A DNA stretch of 36,453 nucleotides from Arenimonas sp. (GTDB lineage Bacteria; Pseudomonadota; Gammaproteobacteria; Xanthomonadales; Xanthomonadaceae): NCBI RefSeq assembly GCF_022842045.1, contig NZ_JALHQI010000030.1, positions 1 to 36,453 on the forward strand, given 5' to 3'. This document shows positions 1 through 9,332 of the stretch, piece by piece. The position numbers and the translations under genes were made by a program. The first letter of the stretch is position 1; the number at the start of each line of letters is the position of its first letter. The notes under the pieces are model-generated. The model did not search any database. It was not told the DNA's origin and worked only from the letters and a program-made list of their open reading frames with translations.

Positions 1-421
1 GGCGCGCGAACAGGTCGCGGCGGCGTTCGGCCTCGCGGGTGGCCTGGGCCAGCCGGGCCTCGGCCTCGCGCAGCGCGGCCTGTGCCTGCGGGCGGGTGGA
101 CTGCTGCAGCTGGGCGAGGGCCGCCTCGGCCTCGCGCACGGCGGCCTCCAGGTCGTCGGCCCGCAGCACGGCCAGCACATCGCCCGGCTGCACCACGTCG
201 CCTTCCTCCACCCGCCGCTCCAGCATTACGGCGGTGACCGGGCTGCCCACCTGCGCCCGCGATACCGCCGCCACCCGGCCGGTGGCGACCACGGTCTGCA
301 CCAGCGGACGGGCCGTGACCTCGTAACCGTCGAGCACCGGGCCGCGCAGGGACTGCAGGCCGGACCAGGCCAGGGCGACGGCGACCAGAGCCAGCGCGGC
401 GAGGACGAGGGGGCGCTTCAT
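1..421 (-). CDS. HlyD-type efflux membrane fusion protein, N-terminal part
   Basis: Periplasmic adaptor subunit of an efflux or ABC export system, cut by the window edge; about 140 N-terminal residues are visible. The ATG at 421 is followed by MKRP and a hydrophobic stretch of about 18 residues (signal anchor). Next come the first half of a lipoyl/barrel-sandwich domain (VVATGRVAAV, then EEGDVVQPGDVLAVL) and an Ala/Glu/Arg-rich coiled-coil start (EAEAALAQLQQ). This order is typical of RND or MacA-like adaptors. It is transcribed away from oleB, and the shared 161-base gap holds a palindromic repeat pair. The transported substrate cannot be told from this fragment. Confidence 0.85.
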   Translation of the reverse strand, partial: MKRPLVLAALALVAVALAWSGLQSLRGPVLDGYEVTARPLVQTVVATGRVAAVSRAQVGSPVTAVMLERRVEEGDVVQPGDVLAVLRADDLEAAVREAEAALAQLQQSTRPQAQAALREAEARLAQATREAERRRDLFAR

Positions 422-478
422 GGACGGGCTCCGGAGTGTGCTCCGCCGAGGATAGCGACTCGCCCGGTGATGCCGGGA

Positions 479-563
479 AAAAATGTACCAGGTTCATCTA
501 TCCGGCCGGGATCGCCCGGCTTTGCCTGCCTCCGGCCCGAATAAATGAACCTGGTACATTTTT
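479..563. repeat. Inverted pair of REP-like palindromes (BIME-like hairpin)
   Basis: Bases 479-501 and 541-563 are inverted copies matching at 22 of 23 positions. Each arm contains the core ATGTACCAGGTTCAT or its complement. The 39-base loop between them is GC-rich and partly self-complementary. Each arm is itself an imperfect copy of the AAATGAACCTGGTTCATTT palindrome found elsewhere in the window. The pair sits between the divergent fusion-protein gene and oleB, and its right arm ends only 20 bases before the oleB start. Confidence 0.8.
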
Positions 564-568
564 CCTCG

Positions 569-574
569 TAGAAT
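569..574 (+). promoter_or_regulatory. Putative -10 box of oleB
   Basis: TAGAAT lies 8 bases before the oleB ATG, so transcription would begin at or just before the start codon (leaderless or nearly so). There is no good Shine-Dalgarno sequence. A -35 box would fall inside the right arm of the palindrome pair, where only TGAACC is seen, a poor match to TTGACA. Confidence 0.4.
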
Positions 575-582
575 CCGGGCCC

Positions 583-1512
583 ATGAACCAGACCACCCTC
601 AGCGCCGAACAGGCCCGCGTCCTCGCCAAGGGTCCGTTCCCGGACTACCCCTTCACCCCGAAGTCCTTCGTGCACCCGAACGGCCTGACCCAGTCCTACC
701 TGGACGAGGGCGAGGGCGACCCGGTGCTGATGCTGCACGGCAACCCGTCCTGGTCCTACTACTGGCGCCACCTGGTGCTGGGCCTGCGCGAGGACTACCG
801 CTGCATCGTGCCCGACCACATCGGCATGGGCCTGTCCGACAAGCCCGACGACACCGCCTACAGCTACACCCTGCGCAGCCGCATCCAGGACCTGGACCGC
901 CTGCTGACCCACCTCGACCTGGGCGACGACCTCACCCTGGCCGTGCACGACTGGGGCGGCATGATCGGCTTCGGCTGGGCGCTCAAGCACGGCGCCCGCA
1001 TCAAGCGCCTGATCATCCTCAACACCGCATCCTTCCCGCTGCCGGCCAACAAGCCGCTGCCCTGGCAGCTCAAGCTGGGCCGCGACTACAACCTCGGCGC
1101 GCTCGCCATCCGCGGCTTCAACGCCTTCGCCGCCGGCGCCACCCGCCAGGGCGTGGTGCGCAAGATGCCCGCCGACGTGCTCAAGGCCTACGAGGCCCCG
1201 TACGACAGCTGGAAGAACCGCATCTCCACCCTGCGCTTCGTGCAGGACATCCCGCTGGCGCCGGGCGACCGCGCCTGGGACCTGGTCGAAGAGGCCGGCA
1301 AGCGCCTGGCTTCGTATGCCGACCGCCCGGCCTACCTGGGCTGGGGCCTGCAGGACTTCGTGTTCGACCACCATTTCCTGAAGGGCTTCGAGGAAGCGCT
1401 GCCGCGCGCCGAGAAGCAGGTGTACGAGGACGCCGGCCACTACGTGCTCGAGGACAAGCACGAAGTGCTGGTGCCGCGCCTGCGCGACTTCCTCGACCGC
1501 AACCTGCTGTGA
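583..1512 (+). CDS. oleB: OleB, beta-lactone decarboxylase (alpha/beta hydrolase)
   Basis: Last enzyme of bacterial long-chain alkene synthesis: it removes CO2 from a cis-beta-lactone to give the cis-alkene. The family is related to haloalkane dehalogenases. The 309-residue protein has the oxyanion motif HGNP (52-55), the nucleophile elbow VHDWGG with Asp123, a likely acid Asp258 (GLQDF) and catalytic His286 (AGHYVLED). ATG 583 gives a natural N-terminus (MNQTTLSAEQ); the frame is open further upstream, but that part is repeat DNA. One base separates its stop from oleC. In Xanthomonas, OleB, OleC and OleD form a large multienzyme assembly. The call rests on the motifs plus oleC and oleD alongside; alone it would read as haloalkane dehalogenase-like. 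Confidence 0.93.
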   Translation: MNQTTLSAEQARVLAKGPFPDYPFTPKSFVHPNGLTQSYLDEGEGDPVLMLHGNPSWSYYWRHLVLGLREDYRCIVPDHIGMGLSDKPDDTAYSYTLRSRIQDLDRLLTHLDLGDDLTLAVHDWGGMIGFGWALKHGARIKRLIILNTASFPLPANKPLPWQLKLGRDYNLGALAIRGFNAFAAGATRQGVVRKMPADVLKAYEAPYDSWKNRISTLRFVQDIPLAPGDRAWDLVEEAGKRLASYADRPAYLGWGLQDFVFDHHFLKGFEEALPRAEKQVYEDAGHYVLEDKHEVLVPRLRDFLDRNLL

Positions 1513-1513
1513 G

Positions 1514-3184
1514 ATGACGGCGGCCTGCAACATCGCCGCCGCGCTGCCGCGGCTGGCCGCCGAGGCGCCCGACCGCATCGCCATGCGCTGCCCGGGCTCG
1601 CGCGGGCCCGGCGGCTTCGCCCGCCACGACCTCACGCTCAGCTACCGCGAACTCGACCAGCGCTCCGACGCCATCGCGGCGGGCCTGGCGAAGCGCGGCA
1701 TCGGCCGCGGCACCCGCGCGGTGGTGATGGTGCGGCCCTCGCCCGAGTTCTTCCTGCTGATGTTCGCGCTGTTCAAGGCTGGCGCGGTGCCGGTGCTGGT
1801 GGACCCGGGCATCGACAAGCGCGCGCTGAAGCAGTGCCTGGACGAAGCGAAGCCCGAGGCCTTCATCGGCATCCCGCTGGCGCAGTTCGCGAGGCTGCTG
1901 CTGCGCTGGGCGCCGTCGGCGCGCACGCGCATCACCGTCGGGCGCCGCTGGTTCTGGGGCGGCGCGACGCTGGCCGACGTGGAAGCGAGCGGCGCCGGCG
2001 CGGGCCCGCAGCTGGCCGACACTGCGGGCGATGACGTCGCGGCGATCCTGTTCACCTCCGGCTCCACCGGCGTGCCCAAGGGCGTGGTCTACCGCCACCG
2101 CCATTTCGTCGCCCAGATCGACCTGCTGCGCGAGGCCTTCGGCATCCAGCCCGGCGGCGTGGACCTGCCCACCTTCCCGCCGTTCGCGCTGTTCGACCCG
2201 GCCCTGGGCCTGAGTTCGATCATTCCCGACATGGACCCGACGCAGCCCGCCAAGGCCGACCCGCGCAAGCTGCTGCACGCGATGCAGGCCTTCGGCGTCG
2301 ACCAGCTGTTCGGCTCGCCCGCGCTGATGAAGGTGCTGGCCGACCACGGCCAGAAACTCGACGGTCTCAAGCGCGTTACCTCCGCCGGCGCGCCGGTGCC
2401 CGCCGACGTGGTGGCGCGCATCCGCGCGCTGCTGCCGGACGACGCGCAGTTCTGGACGCCCTATGGCGCCACCGAATGCCTGCCCGTCGCCGTGATCGAA
2501 GGCCGCGAGCTGCAGTCCACGCGCGAAGCCACCGAACACGGCGCCGGCACCTGCGTCGGCCGCCCGGTGCCGCCGAACGAAGTGCGCATCATCGCTATCA
2601 GTGATGAAGCCATCGCCGACTGGTCGCAGGTGCAAGTACTGGGCGCCGAAGCGATCGGCGAGATCACCGTCGCCGGCCCCACCGCCACCGACGAATACTT
2701 CAACCGCCCGCAGGCCACCGCGCTGGCGAAGATCCGCGAGACCCTGCCCGATGGCAGCACGTGCGTGGTGCACCGCATGGGCGACCTCGGCCGCTTCGAT
2801 GCCGAGGGCCGGCTCTGGTTTTGCGGCCGCAAGTCGCATCGCGTGCGCACGGCGCTGGGCAACCTGTACACCGAGCAGGTCGAGCCCGTGTTCAACACCC
2901 ACCCCGAAGTGGCGCGCACCGCCCTGGTCGGCGTGGGCGAGAGCAGCGACCAGCGTCCGGTGCTCTGCGTCGAGATGGCGCCGAACCTGCCGATGTCAGA
3001 GCACGAGCGCGTGCTCGACGATCTGTATCGCCTCGGCATGGGCTATGTGCACACCGCCCGCATCCAGGATTTCCTGATCCATCCGGGCTTCCCGGTGGAC
3101 ATCCGCCACAACGCCAAGATCGGCCGCGAGCAGCTGGCGGCCTGGGCCGCCAAGCAGCCGCGCGTGGCGCCGAGGAAGGCATGA
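1514..3184 (+). CDS. oleC: OleC, beta-lactone synthetase (AMP-forming family)
   Basis: ANL-superfamily enzyme that uses ATP to close a beta-hydroxy acid into a beta-lactone. The 556-residue protein shows the P-loop [11 protein letters not shown] at 180-190, the A5-type motif WTPYGATE at 314-321, and the hinge-region motif MGDLGRF at 422-428 with the ribose-binding Asp424. The start ATG follows the oleB stop by one base, and its own stop overlaps the oleD ATG (ATGA), so the genes are probably translationally coupled. Older annotations call this family acyl-CoA synthetase; the neighbours make OleC the better name. Length is normal for OleC. Confidence 0.93.
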   Translation: MTAACNIAAALPRLAAEAPDRIAMRCPGSRGPGGFARHDLTLSYRELDQRSDAIAAGLAKRGIGRGTRAVVMVRPSPEFFLLMFALFKAGAVPVLVDPGIDKRALKQCLDEAKPEAFIGIPLAQFARLLLRWAPSARTRITVGRRWFWGGATLADVEASGAGAGPQLADTAGDDVAAILFTSGSTGVPKGVVYRHRHFVAQIDLLREAFGIQPGGVDLPTFPPFALFDPALGLSSIIPDMDPTQPAKADPRKLLHAMQAFGVDQLFGSPALMKVLADHGQKLDGLKRVTSAGAPVPADVVARIRALLPDDAQFWTPYGATECLPVAVIEGRELQSTREATEHGAGTCVGRPVPPNEVRIIAISDEAIADWSQVQVLGAEAIGEITVAGPTATDEYFNRPQATALAKIRETLPDGSTCVVHRMGDLGRFDAEGRLWFCGRKSHRVRTALGNLYTEQVEPVFNTHPEVARTALVGVGESSDQRPVLCVEMAPNLPMSEHERVLDDLYRLGMGYVHTARIQDFLIHPGFPVDIRHNAKIGREQLAAWAAKQPRVAPRKA

Positions 3185-4182
3185 AGGTACTCGTGACCGG
3201 CGGCGCCGGCTTCCTCGGCCAGGCCCTGTGCAAGGCGCTGCAGGCCGAAGGCCACGACGTCACCAGCTTCCAGCGCAGCCACTCGCCGGCGCTCGAGGCG
3301 ATGGGCGTGCGCCAGGTGCGCGGCGACCTCGCCGACGCCGCGGCGGTGCTCGCCGCCTTCGAAGGCCAGGACGCGATTTTCCACAACGCGGCCAAGGCCG
3401 GCGCCTGGGGCAGCGTGGAGAGCTATTTCAGCGCCAACGTCACCGGCACGCGCAACGTGCTGGCGGCGATGCGCGCGCACGGCATCGCGCGGCTGGTGTA
3501 CACCTCCACGCCCAGCGTCACCCACAGCGGCCGCACGCCGGTGGAAGGCGGCGATGAGGACGGCACGCCCTACGGCGAGCATTTCCAAGCGCCATATCCG
3601 GCCACCAAGCTCATCGCGGAAAAGGAAGTGCTGGCCGCGAACGACGCCACGCTCGCCACCGTCGCGCTGCGTCCGCGCCTGATCTGGGGCCCGGGCGACA
3701 CCCAGCTGCTGCCGCGCCTCGTCGAACGCGCGAACGCGGGCCGCCTACGCTTCGTCGGCGGCGGCCACAACCGCATGGACACCACCTACATCGACAACGC
3801 CGCGCAGGCGCACGTCGATGCGTTCAAGGCGCTGGCGCCGGGTGCGCCCTGCGCGGGCAAGGCCTACTTCATCTCCAACGGCGAACCGCGGCCCGTGCGC
3901 CAGATCGTCAACGACATGCTGGCCGCGGCCGGCGTGCCGCCCGTCACCGGCAGCGTGCCGTATGCGGTGGCCTACGCCGCAGGCGCCGTGCTTGAAGCCG
4001 TCTGGACCTTGCTGCGCCTCAAGGGCGAGCCGCCGATGACGCGCTTCCTCGCCGAGCAGCTTTCGACGCCGCGCTGGTACGACATTTCCGCCGCCCGCCG
4101 CGATTTCGGCTACGTGCCCAAGGTGTCCACCGCCGAAGGCCTGGCGCGCCTGGCGGCCTGGTGGCGCGCGGGCGCTCGCTAG
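3181..4182 (+). CDS. oleD: OleD, 2-alkyl-3-oxoalkanoate reductase
   Basis: NADPH-dependent reductase of the extended SDR (epimerase) type. It turns the OleA product, a 2-alkyl-3-oxoalkanoate, into the beta-hydroxy acid used by OleC. In the 333 residues, the Rossmann glycine motif TGGAGFLG lies at 6-13 and the catalytic YxxxK is Tyr139-Lys143 (YPATK). The ATG overlaps the oleC stop by four bases. It closes the ole operon; the next gene starts 125 bases later. 3-beta-HSD-like steroid dehydrogenases share this fold, but the position after oleB and oleC settles the role. Confidence 0.93.
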   Translation: MKVLVTGGAGFLGQALCKALQAEGHDVTSFQRSHSPALEAMGVRQVRGDLADAAAVLAAFEGQDAIFHNAAKAGAWGSVESYFSANVTGTRNVLAAMRAHGIARLVYTSTPSVTHSGRTPVEGGDEDGTPYGEHFQAPYPATKLIAEKEVLAANDATLATVALRPRLIWGPGDTQLLPRLVERANAGRLRFVGGGHNRMDTTYIDNAAQAHVDAFKALAPGAPCAGKAYFISNGEPRPVRQIVNDMLAAAGVPPVTGSVPYAVAYAAGAVLEAVWTLLRLKGEPPMTRFLAEQLSTPRWYDISAARRDFGYVPKVSTAEGLARLAAWWRAGAR

Positions 4183-4307
4183 TTCCGCGTGAAGGCGAGT
4201 CTAAACCGCGCCTGAGGACGATCCCGCGCTTAACACCGGGGTCAGGAAGCGGGGGCTAGGGTCGGGTTGCCCATCAGAGGCATCCCCCCAATAACAGGAG
4301 AGCAACC

Positions 4308-4463
4308 ATGCTCCATTACGCGCTGATCTTCCTCGTGGTCGCCATCATTGCGGCCGTCCTCGGTTTCGGTGGCCTGGCCGGCATGGCTGCCACGATCGCC
4401 AAAGTCCTGTTCGTGGTCTTCCTCATCCTGGCGGTCGTGTCCTTCCTCAAGAAGGCAACCTGA
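4308..4463 (+). CDS. DUF1328 small membrane protein (YtjA family)
   Basis: A 51-residue protein starting [20 protein letters not shown] and ending SFLKKAT. Two hydrophobic helices (about 5-25 and 29-47) are joined by a glycine-rich turn (GFGGLAGMA), which matches the short DUF1328/YtjA family of inner-membrane proteins of unknown function. A clear ribosome site, AGGAG at 4296-4300, lies seven bases before the ATG. Members of this family are often stress-inducible, but no stress promoter was recognised here. It stands alone between oleD and ubiJ. Confidence 0.88.
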   Translation: MLHYALIFLVVAIIAAVLGFGGLAGMAATIAKVLFVVFLILAVVSFLKKAT

Positions 4464-4494
4464 CGGTTCATCCCCGGGCATCACGCCGGATGGC

Positions 4495-4500
4495 TAGAAT
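4495..4500 (+). promoter_or_regulatory. Putative -10 box of ubiJ-ubiB
   Basis: TAGAAT is followed by six bases (GGCGGC) and then the ubiJ ATG at 4507, so the predicted transcript would be leaderless. No convincing -35 box was found. The same hexamer at a similar distance precedes oleB. Confidence 0.4.
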
Positions 4501-4506
4501 GGCGGC

Positions 4507-5142
4507 ATGACGCCTGCCGCCTCCCCCTTCGACGCCCTCAAGCCCCTGGCCGGCCGCGCGCTGGAACTGGCGCTCAACCGACTGGTTGCCCTCGATCCCG
4601 ACACCGCCGGGGCGCTCACGCGCCTCGGCGGTCGTCGTATCGGCCTGGCGCTGGAGGCGCCGCCGGTGGCGCTCGACATCAAGGTTCACGAAGGCCGGCT
4701 GCAGGTGGGCCCGCCCACCGACGAGCCCGACCTCGGCATCCGCGCCACGCTCTCGGGCGTGCTGTCCCAGCTTCCCTTCTTCCGCGCCAGTGGCGCGCCG
4801 CCGGTCGGCAAGGTCCGCATCAACGGCGACGCCGAGCTGGCGCGCACGCTGCAGCATCTCGCGCAGCGCTTCGATCCTGATTTCGAGAAGCCCTTCGCCG
4901 ACCTGCTGGGTCCGGTCATCGGCCCGCAGGTGGCGCGCGTGCTGGGCGAGGCGCTGAAGGCCGGCGGCGAATTCGCCCGCGGCTTCAGCCGCGACACCGT
5001 CGACTACCTCACCGAGGAATCGCGCGATCTGGTCGGCAAGGCCGAGCTCGCCGCCTTCCACGATGACGTCGATGACCTGCGCGATCGCGCCGAGCGCCTG
5101 CTCGCGCGCTTCGCCCGGATCGACGCAGGGCAAGGCGCGTGA
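4507..5142 (+). CDS. ubiJ: UbiJ, ubiquinone biosynthesis accessory factor (SCP2 domain)
   Basis: Lipid-binding scaffold of the soluble ubiquinone-biosynthesis complex. The 211-residue protein has an SCP2-like sterol-carrier fold in its first half ([20 protein letters not shown], later [15 protein letters not shown]) and a helical C-terminal tail, as in E. coli UbiJ. Its stop overlaps the GTG start of ubiB, matching the conserved ubiJ-ubiB pair. The usual ubiE neighbour is absent; a DUF1328 gene stands upstream instead. A -10-like TAGAAT lies six bases before the ATG. Confidence 0.9.
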   Translation: MTPAASPFDALKPLAGRALELALNRLVALDPDTAGALTRLGGRRIGLALEAPPVALDIKVHEGRLQVGPPTDEPDLGIRATLSGVLSQLPFFRASGAPPVGKVRINGDAELARTLQHLAQRFDPDFEKPFADLLGPVIGPQVARVLGEALKAGGEFARGFSRDTVDYLTEESRDLVGKAELAAFHDDVDDLRDRAERLLARFARIDAGQGA

Positions 5143-6824
5143 GCGCGGTCGGCCTGGTGCGCGGCGGCTCGCGCGGTGTCACCGCCACGCTGCGCGCCGT
5201 GGGCATCGCCCGCGTGCTGCTGCGACACCGGCTCGACGATTTCCTGCGCGATACCGCCTTCCGGCGCTGGCTGTGGCTGCTCAAGCCGATCACCCCGGCG
5301 CGCGAGGCGGCCGACCTGCCGCGTGGCCAGCGCCTGCGCCACGCGCTGCAGGAGCTGGGCCCCATCTTCGTGAAGTTCGGCCAGGTGCTGTCCACCCGTC
5401 GCGACCTGCTGCCGCCCGACATCGCCGAGGAACTCACGCTGCTGCAGGACCGCGTCGCGCCGTTCCCGGGCGAGGATGCGCGCGCGCTGGTCGAGGCCGC
5501 GCTGGGCAAGCCGGTCGGCGAGATCTACGCCGAGTTCGACCTCACGCCGCTGGCGTCCGCGTCGATCGCGCAGGTGCACGCCGCGCGCTTCCACGACGGC
5601 CGCGAGGTGGTGGTGAAGGTGCTGCGCCCCGACATCCGCGCCCGCATCGACGCCGACATCGAACTGCTGCGCACGCTCGCCGCGCTGGCCGACCGCCACC
5701 ACCCGAACGCCGAGAAGATCCGCGCGCAGGAAGTGGTCTCGGAGATCGCCGCCACGCTGTACGCCGAGCTGGACCTGCAGCGCGAGGGCGCCAACGCCAG
5801 CCAGATGCGCCGCACCTGGCAGGGCAGCGACGACCTGTACGTGCCCGAGGTGTTCTGGGACTACAGCACCGAGACCGTGCTGACGATGGAGCGCGTGCGC
5901 GGCATCCCGTCCGACGACATCGCCGCGCTCGACGCCGCCGGCATCGACCGCAAGGCCCTCGCCGCCAAGGGCGTGCGCGTGTTCTACGCGCAGGTGTTCC
6001 GCGACAACTTCTTCCACGCCGACGCCCACGCCGGCAACATTTGGGTGGACGCGACGCGCCAGGCCAATCCGCGCTACATCGCCATCGACTTCGGCATCGT
6101 CGGCCAGCTCGACCGCCGCGACCAGTACTACCTGGCCGAGAACTTCATGGCGATCTTCCAGCGCGACTACCGCCGCATCGCCGAGCTGCACATCGAGGCG
6201 GGCTGGATGCCTTCGCACATCCGCATCGACGAGCTCGAGGCGGCCACGCGCGCCGTCTGCGAGCCCTACTTCACCCGCCCGCTGAGCGAGATCTCGCTGG
6301 GCGAGGTGCTGGTGAAGCTGTTCAAGACCGCGCAGCGCTACGAGCTCACGCTGCAGCCGCAGCTGATCCTGCTGCAGAAGACCCTGCTCAACATCGAGGG
6401 CGTGGGCCGCCTGCTCGACCCCAAGCTCGACATCTGGGCCGAGGCGCGGCCGGTGCTGGAGAAGATCCTGCGTGAGCGCTACAGCCCCGCCACGCTGGGC
6501 GCCGAGTTCCGCAAGCGCCTGCCCGAGCTGATCACGCACGCGCCCGACATGCCGCGACTGCTGCACGACTTCCTGGCCCAGCAGGTGCGCGGCCAGCACA
6601 GCATCAACATGCGCAGCGAAGACCTCGCGGAACTGGCGCGCATTTCCAAGGCCGGCCAGCGCCAGACCATCTACGCCATCCTCGGCACCGGGCTGATGGT
6701 GGTGGCCGCGGTCCTCGTCGGCCTCGAAGCCGGCGGCCCGCGCCTGCTCGGCATCCCGGCCGCAGCCGGCATTGCCGGGCTCGGCGCATTCGCGGCATTC
6801 CTGGCGGCCTGGCCGCGTCGCTAA
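5139..6824 (+). CDS. ubiB: UbiB, ubiquinone biosynthesis protein kinase-like ATPase
   Basis: Membrane-anchored atypical kinase of the ABC1/ADCK/UbiB family, required for coenzyme Q biosynthesis. In 561 residues it shows the family signature KFGQ (79-82), the alanine-rich nucleotide loop ASASIAQ (from 139) in place of a Gly-rich loop, ATP-site Lys160 (VVVKVL), the catalytic HADAHAGN (293-300) and the metal-binding DFG (317-319). Two hydrophobic C-terminal helices (about 507-555) anchor it in the inner membrane. The GTG start overlaps the ubiJ stop by four bases. Length and motifs agree with the family. Confidence 0.95.
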   Translation: MSAVGLVRGGSRGVTATLRAVGIARVLLRHRLDDFLRDTAFRRWLWLLKPITPAREAADLPRGQRLRHALQELGPIFVKFGQVLSTRRDLLPPDIAEELTLLQDRVAPFPGEDARALVEAALGKPVGEIYAEFDLTPLASASIAQVHAARFHDGREVVVKVLRPDIRARIDADIELLRTLAALADRHHPNAEKIRAQEVVSEIAATLYAELDLQREGANASQMRRTWQGSDDLYVPEVFWDYSTETVLTMERVRGIPSDDIAALDAAGIDRKALAAKGVRVFYAQVFRDNFFHADAHAGNIWVDATRQANPRYIAIDFGIVGQLDRRDQYYLAENFMAIFQRDYRRIAELHIEAGWMPSHIRIDELEAATRAVCEPYFTRPLSEISLGEVLVKLFKTAQRYELTLQPQLILLQKTLLNIEGVGRLLDPKLDIWAEARPVLEKILRERYSPATLGAEFRKRLPELITHAPDMPRLLHDFLAQQVRGQHSINMRSEDLAELARISKAGQRQTIYAILGTGLMVVAAVLVGLEAGGPRLLGIPAAAGIAGLGAFAAFLAAWPRR

Positions 6825-6868
6825 GCCATCGCGCTGGCGTCGACGCGCCGGCGTGACCTGCCGCGACG

Positions 6869-6895
6869 GACGGCCCCGGCATCACCGGGGCCGTC
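6869..6895. terminator. Bidirectional hairpin between ubiB and the M23 peptidase gene
   Basis: Perfect 11-base stem GACGGCCCCGG/CCGGGGCCGTC with a five-base loop (CATCA), placed between two convergent genes. It has no long T-run, only TCTGCATT after the stem on the plus strand, so termination strength is uncertain. Confidence 0.65.
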
Positions 6896-6900
6896 TGCAT

Positions 6901-8442
6901 TCAGGGGCAGCCGAGCCCGCGCGTCGTGTTGAGCTTGTCCAGCTGCAGGATCTGCGTGCCGCTTTCGCCGCTGAGTTCGATCGTGGCGCGCTTGCAGGTC
7001 TCGAAGATCAGCTTCGCCGTGCCCCACACGCGGCTGGCCGGCGCCGGGAAGGTCTGGAAGCCGCCGCCGTCGAGCACGTACATGTCGATCGTCACCGGCA
7101 CGTCCCAGGCGAAGGCCGCGGCACCCGGGTTGAAGTCTCCGTAGAGCCACAGCTGCTCGCCGTCGTTGTGGTAGCCGTAGAAGTACAGCAGGAACCGGTT
7201 CTCGTTGACCATGTCCAGGTTGAAGCCCTGGCCCGGCGTGCCGGTGTTGTACCAGCTGCCGGAAAGGTCGACCGGGAACGCCGTGGCCGCGGCCGGCGTG
7301 GCGTCGGCGACCTGGAAGCTGTGGCGCGTGGTCACGCCCTGGTAGGTGGCCTCGAACGCCCACAGCCCGTGCGGCGCATTCGACGGCAGTGCGAAGTTCC
7401 AGTACCACCAGGCACCGGCGTAAGTGGTGCTGGCGGTCTGGTTCCAGCTCGAGAACACGCTGCCGTCGGGACGCAGCACGCGGTACTGGGTGCTGGTGCC
7501 GCTGACCTGGTCGCGGTAGCCGGCCATCACGCTGAAGCTCTCGCCAGGCACAAAGGTGTTCTTGAAGTTCGGCGTGTCCACCGTGCTCGGGCAGCTGGCC
7601 ATCTGCGGCGGCGCGCCGTGGGTGGAGAGGCGGTTGATGCGCGAGTCGTGGTAGGGCCGTGTCTCAGCGTAGGTCATGGTCGGGCTGGCGTTGCAGGCCC
7701 CGGCGTGCGGCTCGATCACCGCGGCGCCGACGGCATTGCTGGCGCGGAACTCAAGGTGCAGGTGCGGCCCGGTGGAAATGCCGGAACTTCCCACCTTGCC
7801 CAGCGGCGTGCCGGCCGGCACCGGCGCGCCGATTGGCAGCGAGGTGACCGAGCCGTTCTTCATGTGCAGGTAGCGCGCCACCGAACCGTCAGCGTGCTGG
7901 ATCACCACGTAGTTCGGCGTGTCCGGCGCGTTCAGCGAGCAGGAGCGGTCATTGTTGCCGTCGCCCTTGGCCACCAGTGTGCCGGGCGCCGCGGCCAGCA
8001 CGTCCACCGCGCCGGCGTCCATCAGCGTCCACGGGAAGGGCCAGATGAAGTAGTCGATGCCGCGGTGGTTGTAGCCGCCGGTGGTGTCGTAGGTGCGGGT
8101 GCCGCAGGTGTAGTCGAGCAGCTGGTTCGGGAACGCGGCGTTGAGGTCCACGAAGTTCGAAATGCCGTGCCATTGTTTCCCGGCGCCGTTCACCGGCCCC
8201 AGCGGCCAGAGCATGCCGCTCACCGCCTGCGTGCGCGGCGCCACGGCCTTGCCGCTGCGCTGCAGCGCGTCGAGGTTCTGGTTCACTTCGTCCACCAGGC
8301 GGCGATCAAGCTCGGGCGAGACGTGGTCGGCCATGTCGGCGGCGGTGAGGTGGCCGCCGCCATCGGGCGGGCGCGCGGTGCTGGTGCCGGCGAGCATGAG
8401 GCAGGCCAGGCCGGCGAGCAGGCGAGGTGTGGTCATCTTCAT
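6901..8442 (-). CDS. Secreted M23-family metallopeptidase with C-terminal beta-rich domains
   Basis: 513-residue exported zinc peptidase of the LytM/lysostaphin type, expected to cut peptidoglycan cross-links or glycine-rich peptides outside the cell. A lipoprotein-like or Sec signal (LLAGLACLMLAGTSTA) opens the protein. The M23 core holds the zinc ligands HRGID (His126, Asp130) and HLHLEF (His227 and His229), with YLHM at 191-194. Residues 290-400 form a second domain, and the end carries a repeat type common in xanthomonad secreted proteins (GSWYNTGTPGQGF, then YGYHNDGEQLWLYG). ATG 8442 was chosen because AGGGGA lies just before it; a further in-frame ATG is at 8436. The gene is convergent with ubiB. 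Confidence 0.9.
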   Translation of the reverse strand: MKMTTPRLLAGLACLMLAGTSTARPPDGGGHLTAADMADHVSPELDRRLVDEVNQNLDALQRSGKAVAPRTQAVSGMLWPLGPVNGAGKQWHGISNFVDLNAAFPNQLLDYTCGTRTYDTTGGYNHRGIDYFIWPFPWTLMDAGAVDVLAAAPGTLVAKGDGNNDRSCSLNAPDTPNYVVIQHADGSVARYLHMKNGSVTSLPIGAPVPAGTPLGKVGSSGISTGPHLHLEFRASNAVGAAVIEPHAGACNASPTMTYAETRPYHDSRINRLSTHGAPPQMASCPSTVDTPNFKNTFVPGESFSVMAGYRDQVSGTSTQYRVLRPDGSVFSSWNQTASTTYAGAWWYWNFALPSNAPHGLWAFEATYQGVTTRHSFQVADATPAAATAFPVDLSGSWYNTGTPGQGFNLDMVNENRFLLYFYGYHNDGEQLWLYGDFNPGAAAFAWDVPVTIDMYVLDGGGFQTFPAPASRVWGTAKLIFETCKRATIELSGESGTQILQLDKLNTTRGLGCP

Positions 8443-8527
8443 GGCATTCCCCTGGTTTCCCGGCGCCATCCTACGCCAGCGCCGCGACCATGCGAAAATC
8501 GCGCCCCCGCTGTCCGGACCCGCCGCC

Positions 8528-9262
8528 TTGACGCTCGCGCTGCCCGTAATCCTCGCCGATGACCAGATCGCGGTGGTCAACAAACCCGCCGGGTTGATGG
8601 TGCACGACAGCGCCCTGGCCCGCGGCGAAACCGACTTCGCCGCCGACCGCCTGCGCGAGCAGTTCGGCCGCCCCGTGTTCCTGGTGCATCGCTTGGACCG
8701 TGCCACCAGCGGCTGCCTGCTGCTGGCCTTCGACCGCGACAGCGCCTCGGCGCTGGGCAAGGCGCTGATGTCGCAGGACTTCGGGAAGGACTACCTGGCC
8801 GTGTGCCGCGGCTGGCCCGAGCCGGCCGAAGGCGTGATCGACCATCCGCTCGACGGCGGCCCCGGCAAGCCGCAGAAGAAGCCGGCGGTCACGACGTACG
8901 CGCGCCTGGCCACCGCCGAACTCGAGATCCCCAGCGCCCAGCACCCGACCTCGCGCTACGCGCTGCTGCGCTGCACGCCGCAGACGGGCCGCTTCCGCCA
9001 GATCCGCCGCCACCTCAAGCACCTCCACCACCACCTGATCGGCGACAGCAGCCACGGCGACGGTCGCCACAACCAGGCCTTCCGCAGGATGGGCGTGCAC
9101 CGGATGCTGCTGCACGCGTACCGGCTGAGCTTCCCGCATCCGCTCGATGGCCGCCGCATCACGGCCATCGCCCCCGGCGATGACGAGTGGAACCGCGCGA
9201 TGGCACGGCTGGGCTGGTCCGACGAGATGGCGACCGCGCTGCAGCCACCGTCGGCTACCTGA
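8528..9262 (+). CDS. truC: TruC, tRNA pseudouridine(65) synthase
   Basis: RluA-type pseudouridine synthase closely resembling E. coli TruC, which modifies U65 of tRNA(Asp) and tRNA(Ile). The 244-residue protein shows NKPAGLMVH (18-26), the catalytic motif HRLDRATSG with Asp57, and the family-specific block [20 protein letters not shown]. No in-frame ATG fits the N-terminus; the TTG at 8528 places [18 protein letters not shown] as in the family. It has no S4 domain, as expected for TruC. Confidence 0.88.
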   Translation: MTLALPVILADDQIAVVNKPAGLMVHDSALARGETDFAADRLREQFGRPVFLVHRLDRATSGCLLLAFDRDSASALGKALMSQDFGKDYLAVCRGWPEPAEGVIDHPLDGGPGKPQKKPAVTTYARLATAELEIPSAQHPTSRYALLRCTPQTGRFRQIRRHLKHLHHHLIGDSSHGDGRHNQAFRRMGVHRMLLHAYRLSFPHPLDGRRITAIAPGDDEWNRAMARLGWSDEMATALQPPSAT

Positions 9263-9273
9263 ACAAGCCCGCC

Positions 9274-9304
9274 TTGGCCAAGCACCCGCGGCAGCGGCGA
9301 TAAT
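9274..9304 (+). promoter_or_regulatory. Putative promoter of tdk
   Basis: TTGGCC (9274-9279) and GATAAT (9299-9304) are 19 bases apart. If the -10 is right, the ATG at 9303 lies within it and cannot be the start, which supports the TTG at 9333 and a leader of about 20 bases. Confidence 0.35.
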
Positions 9305-9332
9305 GGCCCTTCGCACGCCCCGGACCACCGCC

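Noticed and set aside
1181-2902. 573-codon open frame on the minus strand across oleC
   Set aside because: Antisense shadow of high-GC codons; the plus strand encodes a clear OleC with all motifs. Similar long antisense frames at 5004-6599, 15595-17589, 17687-20422 (plus) and 22170-24590 were rejected for the same reason.
6772-8562. Long plus-strand open frame opposite the M23 peptidase
   Set aside because: No recognisable domain and no start context; the minus strand has signal peptide, zinc ligands and ribosome site.
9303-9332. ATG at 9303 as the tdk start
   Set aside because: It adds ten residues not seen in the family and falls inside a likely -10 box; TTG 9333 matches the family N-terminus.
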